Assembly: GCF_010614725.1 (NCBI RefSeq)
Contig: NZ_JAAEHL010000018.1
Span: 1 to 64,000 of the forward strand
DNA: 64,000 bases
Direction: 5' to 3'
Origin: Flavobacterium ajazii
GTDB lineage: Bacteria; Bacteroidota; Bacteroidia; Flavobacteriales; Flavobacteriaceae
The translations under genes were made by a program, and so were the position numbers. How positions within the stretch are numbered: the stretch's first letter is position 1; each line of letters begins with the position of its first letter. The notes beneath the pieces were generated by a model. That model searched no databases. It was not told where the DNA came from and saw only the letters and a list, made by a program, of their open reading frames with translations. This document shows positions 61,922 through 64,000 of the stretch, one piece after another.

Positions 61922-63757
61922 ATGATTACTTCTGAAAATATATTTAAAGATGCGCAACATCTTAATGCGGGGATTTGGAACAAAGTAAACCGCAATCTGC
62001 TGGCAAAAAGTATCGCTGAATTAATGCGTGAAGATTTAGCAAAACCACAAATCATAAGCGAGCAGGAAGACGGCCTTACCCATTTCAAATTAGCCACTGA
62101 TAAAGAGAATATTTATTATACTTTTTCTGCTTACCCAAGATTTATTAATTACTGGCATATTGTAAAAGAAAGCATTCGAAGAAATGAAAACGGAAAAGAA
62201 TCCGATACTATTGATGTTCCTAATTTCTTTATCGAACTTCAGGAAACTTTTGGTATCAATTCCTTTACGCTGGCTCATTATGCCGAAGAATTACTGCATA
62301 CTTTATATTCCGATGCTTTTATCCATTCACAAAAACGTTTATCAGCAGCAGAACTGGCAGATGCAGATTTTCAAACTATAGAACATAGCCTGGATGGACA
62401 TCCGTGGGTAATTGTAAACAAAGGACGCATTGGTTTTGATTCACAGGATTATCAAAACTTCTCTCCTGAATCAGGTCAGAATACCCGTTTAGTGTGGATT
62501 GCTGCTCATAAAAGCCGTACTACTTTTCGTTTGTTAGAAAGTATGGATCAGCAACGTTTTTTCGAAGATGAACTGGGCAAGGAAAAAATAAATTCTTTTA
62601 GAGCTGTACTGACTAAAGCAGAAGTAAATCCGAATGATTACATCTTTATTCCGGTACATTCCTGGCAATGGCAGAATAAACTTGTAATGCAGTTTGCACA
62701 TGATATTGCTGCGAAATTCCTGATTCCTTTGGGACTTTCTGATGATTGGTACAGTCCTCAGCAAAGCATTCGTACGTTCTTTAACCAAAGTCAGCCACAA
62801 AGACATTATGTAAAAACAGCGATGTCTATATTGAATACCAGCCACATCAGGGGATTATGTGCCAAACAATTATCTATTGCACCTAAATTAACCGACTGGA
62901 TAAAAAATTTATTAGAAAAAGATCTTCATCTTCAAAACATGGGCGTTGTACTACTAGGAGAAGTCGTATCGGTAAGTTATACACATCCTAGTTACAGTAA
63001 AATTGAAAATCCGCCTTATCAGTACAATGAGTTTTTGGGAGCGATGTGGAGAGAGAGTCCGATAAATTTTCTAAAACCCGGAGAAAATCTGATGACGATG
63101 GCGGCTTTATTATATGTAGATAATCAGGGCAAAAGTCTTGTTCAGGAACTGATTGAAAAATCGGGTCTTTCTACAGAGCAATGGCTTAAAGCTTATATGA
63201 CCGCTTATCTTAAACCAGTGTTGCAAATTTATTATCAACATTCTCTATGCATTGATCCGCACGGGCAAAACGTAATTCTTATTTTAAAAGATTATGTCCC
63301 TGTCCGTATCGCTTTGCAGGATTTTGTGGGTGATATCTTAATCAACGAAGAAGGCAAGAAAAAACTGCCTCAGGAATTCATTGATAATATGTTCAATGCA
63401 TCTCCAAATCCTGAAAATGCTCCACTGGTTATTCTAATAGCTGTTTTTGATGCTTTTTTCAGATACCTAAGTGATATCTTAATCACGACTGCAGATTATT
63501 CTGAAGTTTCTTTTTGGAATTGTGTTTACGAAATCATCACAGAATATCAGGAAGAGCATCCCGAGCTACAGGATATGTTTGAAAAATATAATTTATTGAT
63601 TCCGGAATTTAAGCGTCTTATTTTCAATAGCCGACGCTTATTTAATGGTTATGAAGAAACTTCAGGATTTCCACACATGAAAAAAAGCGGTTTTATTCCC
63701 AATCCTTTATATCAATTAGTAACATCCGAACTGGAAACATCAAAAGAAAATTCATGA
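61922..63757 (+). CDS. IucA/IucC-family siderophore synthetase
   Basis: A 611-residue NIS synthetase: SLDGHPWVIVNKGRIGFDSQ, YIFIPVHSWQWQNKLVMQFAH, QQSIRTFFN and YYQHSLCIDPHGQNVILIL. It activates a carboxylate with ATP and joins it to the hydroxamate amine. With the fused synthetase upstream, two condensations are possible, as in citrate-centred dihydroxamates such as aerobactin or arthrobactin. A DesD-like oligomerising role is the alternative. It overlaps the exporter gene by 4 bases (ATGA). Confidence 0.94.
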   Translation: MITSENIFKDAQHLNAGIWNKVNRNLLAKSIAELMREDLAKPQIISEQEDGLTHFKLATDKENIYYTFSAYPRFINYWHIVKESIRRNENGKESDTIDVPNFFIELQETFGINSFTLAHYAEELLHTLYSDAFIHSQKRLSAAELADADFQTIEHSLDGHPWVIVNKGRIGFDSQDYQNFSPESGQNTRLVWIAAHKSRTTFRLLESMDQQRFFEDELGKEKINSFRAVLTKAEVNPNDYIFIPVHSWQWQNKLVMQFAHDIAAKFLIPLGLSDDWYSPQQSIRTFFNQSQPQRHYVKTAMSILNTSHIRGLCAKQLSIAPKLTDWIKNLLEKDLHLQNMGVVLLGEVVSVSYTHPSYSKIENPPYQYNEFLGAMWRESPINFLKPGENLMTMAALLYVDNQGKSLVQELIEKSGLSTEQWLKAYMTAYLKPVLQIYYQHSLCIDPHGQNVILILKDYVPVRIALQDFVGDILINEEGKKKLPQEFIDNMFNASPNPENAPLVILIAVFDAFFRYLSDILITTADYSEVSFWNCVYEIITEYQEEHPELQDMFEKYNLLIPEFKRLIFNSRRLFNGYEETSGFPHMKKSGFIPNPLYQLVTSELETSKENS

Positions 63758-64000
63758 AAGAAGCCTTATTCAAAACACGTACCTTCTTTAGTCTTTTAAG
63801 GCATTCCATATCGGGCAAGGAAAGTAATTTTACCTCAGGCAGTATCAACAGAACGATTATTTTATTGTCTGTGCCAATGGTTGCCGAATTGCTGATGGAA
63901 TCTCTATTTGTGTGTTCAAACCTGTTTTTTGTCAGCAGACTAGGAACCAATGCCATTTCTATTGCTGGTGCTACGACTACTTTTATAACATTTTGCTATT
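63754..64000 (+). CDS. MATE-family efflux transporter (partial, N-terminus)
   Basis: The ATG at 63754 overlaps the preceding stop and the frame stays open to the window end (82 residues). NRTIILLSVPMVAELLMESL and VCSNLFFVSRLGTNAISIAG are the first two helices of a MATE (NorM/DinF type) transporter. Sitting at the end of a siderophore operon, it most likely exports the finished siderophore. Confidence 0.88.
   Translation, partial: MKEALFKTRTFFSLLRHSISGKESNFTSGSINRTIILLSVPMVAELLMESLFVCSNLFFVSRLGTNAISIAGATTTFITFCY

Noticed and set aside
1..64000. tRNA genes, a second anti-repeat, prophage or conjugative genes
   Set aside because: No cloverleaf with conserved TTCGA arm, no other repeat-complementary stretch outside the array and no phage structural gene was found by reading. 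This is not a substitute for a scan.

Overview
The window looks like a piece of a Flavobacterium (or close Flavobacteriaceae) chromosome. The evidence is the 16S rRNA 5' end at the left edge, AT-rich DNA, A-rich ribosome-binding regions, Bacteroidetes promoters of the TTG / TAnnTTTG type, a hybrid two-component regulator typical of glycan loci, and a type II-C CRISPR system whose repeat and Cas9 are of the Bacteroidetes kind. No search could be run, so all assignments come from reading motifs.

Layout. 1-1.3 kb: start of a leftward rRNA operon with its promoter and the remnant of an IS982-family transposase. 1.3-4.9 kb: an orphan histidine kinase, a DUF763 protein and a small Rossmann protein. 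5.0-16.8 kb: a complete type II-C CRISPR-Cas locus. cas1-cas2 point right. A REP-associated transposase broken inside a 15-bp tandem repeat follows. Then come a CRISPR array of 67 repeats and 66 spacers, a leftward cas9 encoding 1618 residues, and a tracrRNA divergent from cas9. 16.8-31 kb: a glycan-degradation cluster with a SASA-NodB fusion esterase, two GH2 and two GH35 enzymes and a frameshifted AraC regulator. 31-33.3 kb: small unknown genes, one frameshifted. 33.3-45 kb: a hybrid two-component regulator and a fucose/galactose module (sugar isomerase, mutarotase, GH97, GH29, two AraC regulators). 45-46.4 kb: a TetR regulator and a thioesterase sharing a palindromic operator. 46.4-54.5 kb: katG with an OxyR-like site, secreted and lipoprotein unknowns, a frameshifted GH130 gene and an HTTM membrane protein. 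54.5-64 kb: an NRPS-independent siderophore operon (nitroreductase, PLP decarboxylase, IucA/C-GNAT fusion, N-hydroxylase, second IucA/C, start of a MATE exporter), with a lysine-hydroxylase-like Fe/2OG dioxygenase transcribed divergently.

How the genes work together. The CRISPR locus has all parts needed for immunity: adaptation proteins, effector, tracrRNA and a long array. Four sets of duplicate or near-duplicate spacers suggest repeated sampling of the same diverging phages. The two carbohydrate regions together suggest use of acetylated, beta-galactose-rich glycans carrying alpha-galactose or fucose, but no SusC/SusD pair lies in the window. The siderophore genes suggest a hydroxamate built from N-hydroxylated, acylated cadaverine and probably citrate, possibly with an extra hydroxyl from the dioxygenase.

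Four genes carry indels in homopolymers or short tandem repeats (RAYT, AraC, a lipoprotein, GH130). Either this stretch holds several decaying or slipping genes, or some of the indels are assembly errors.
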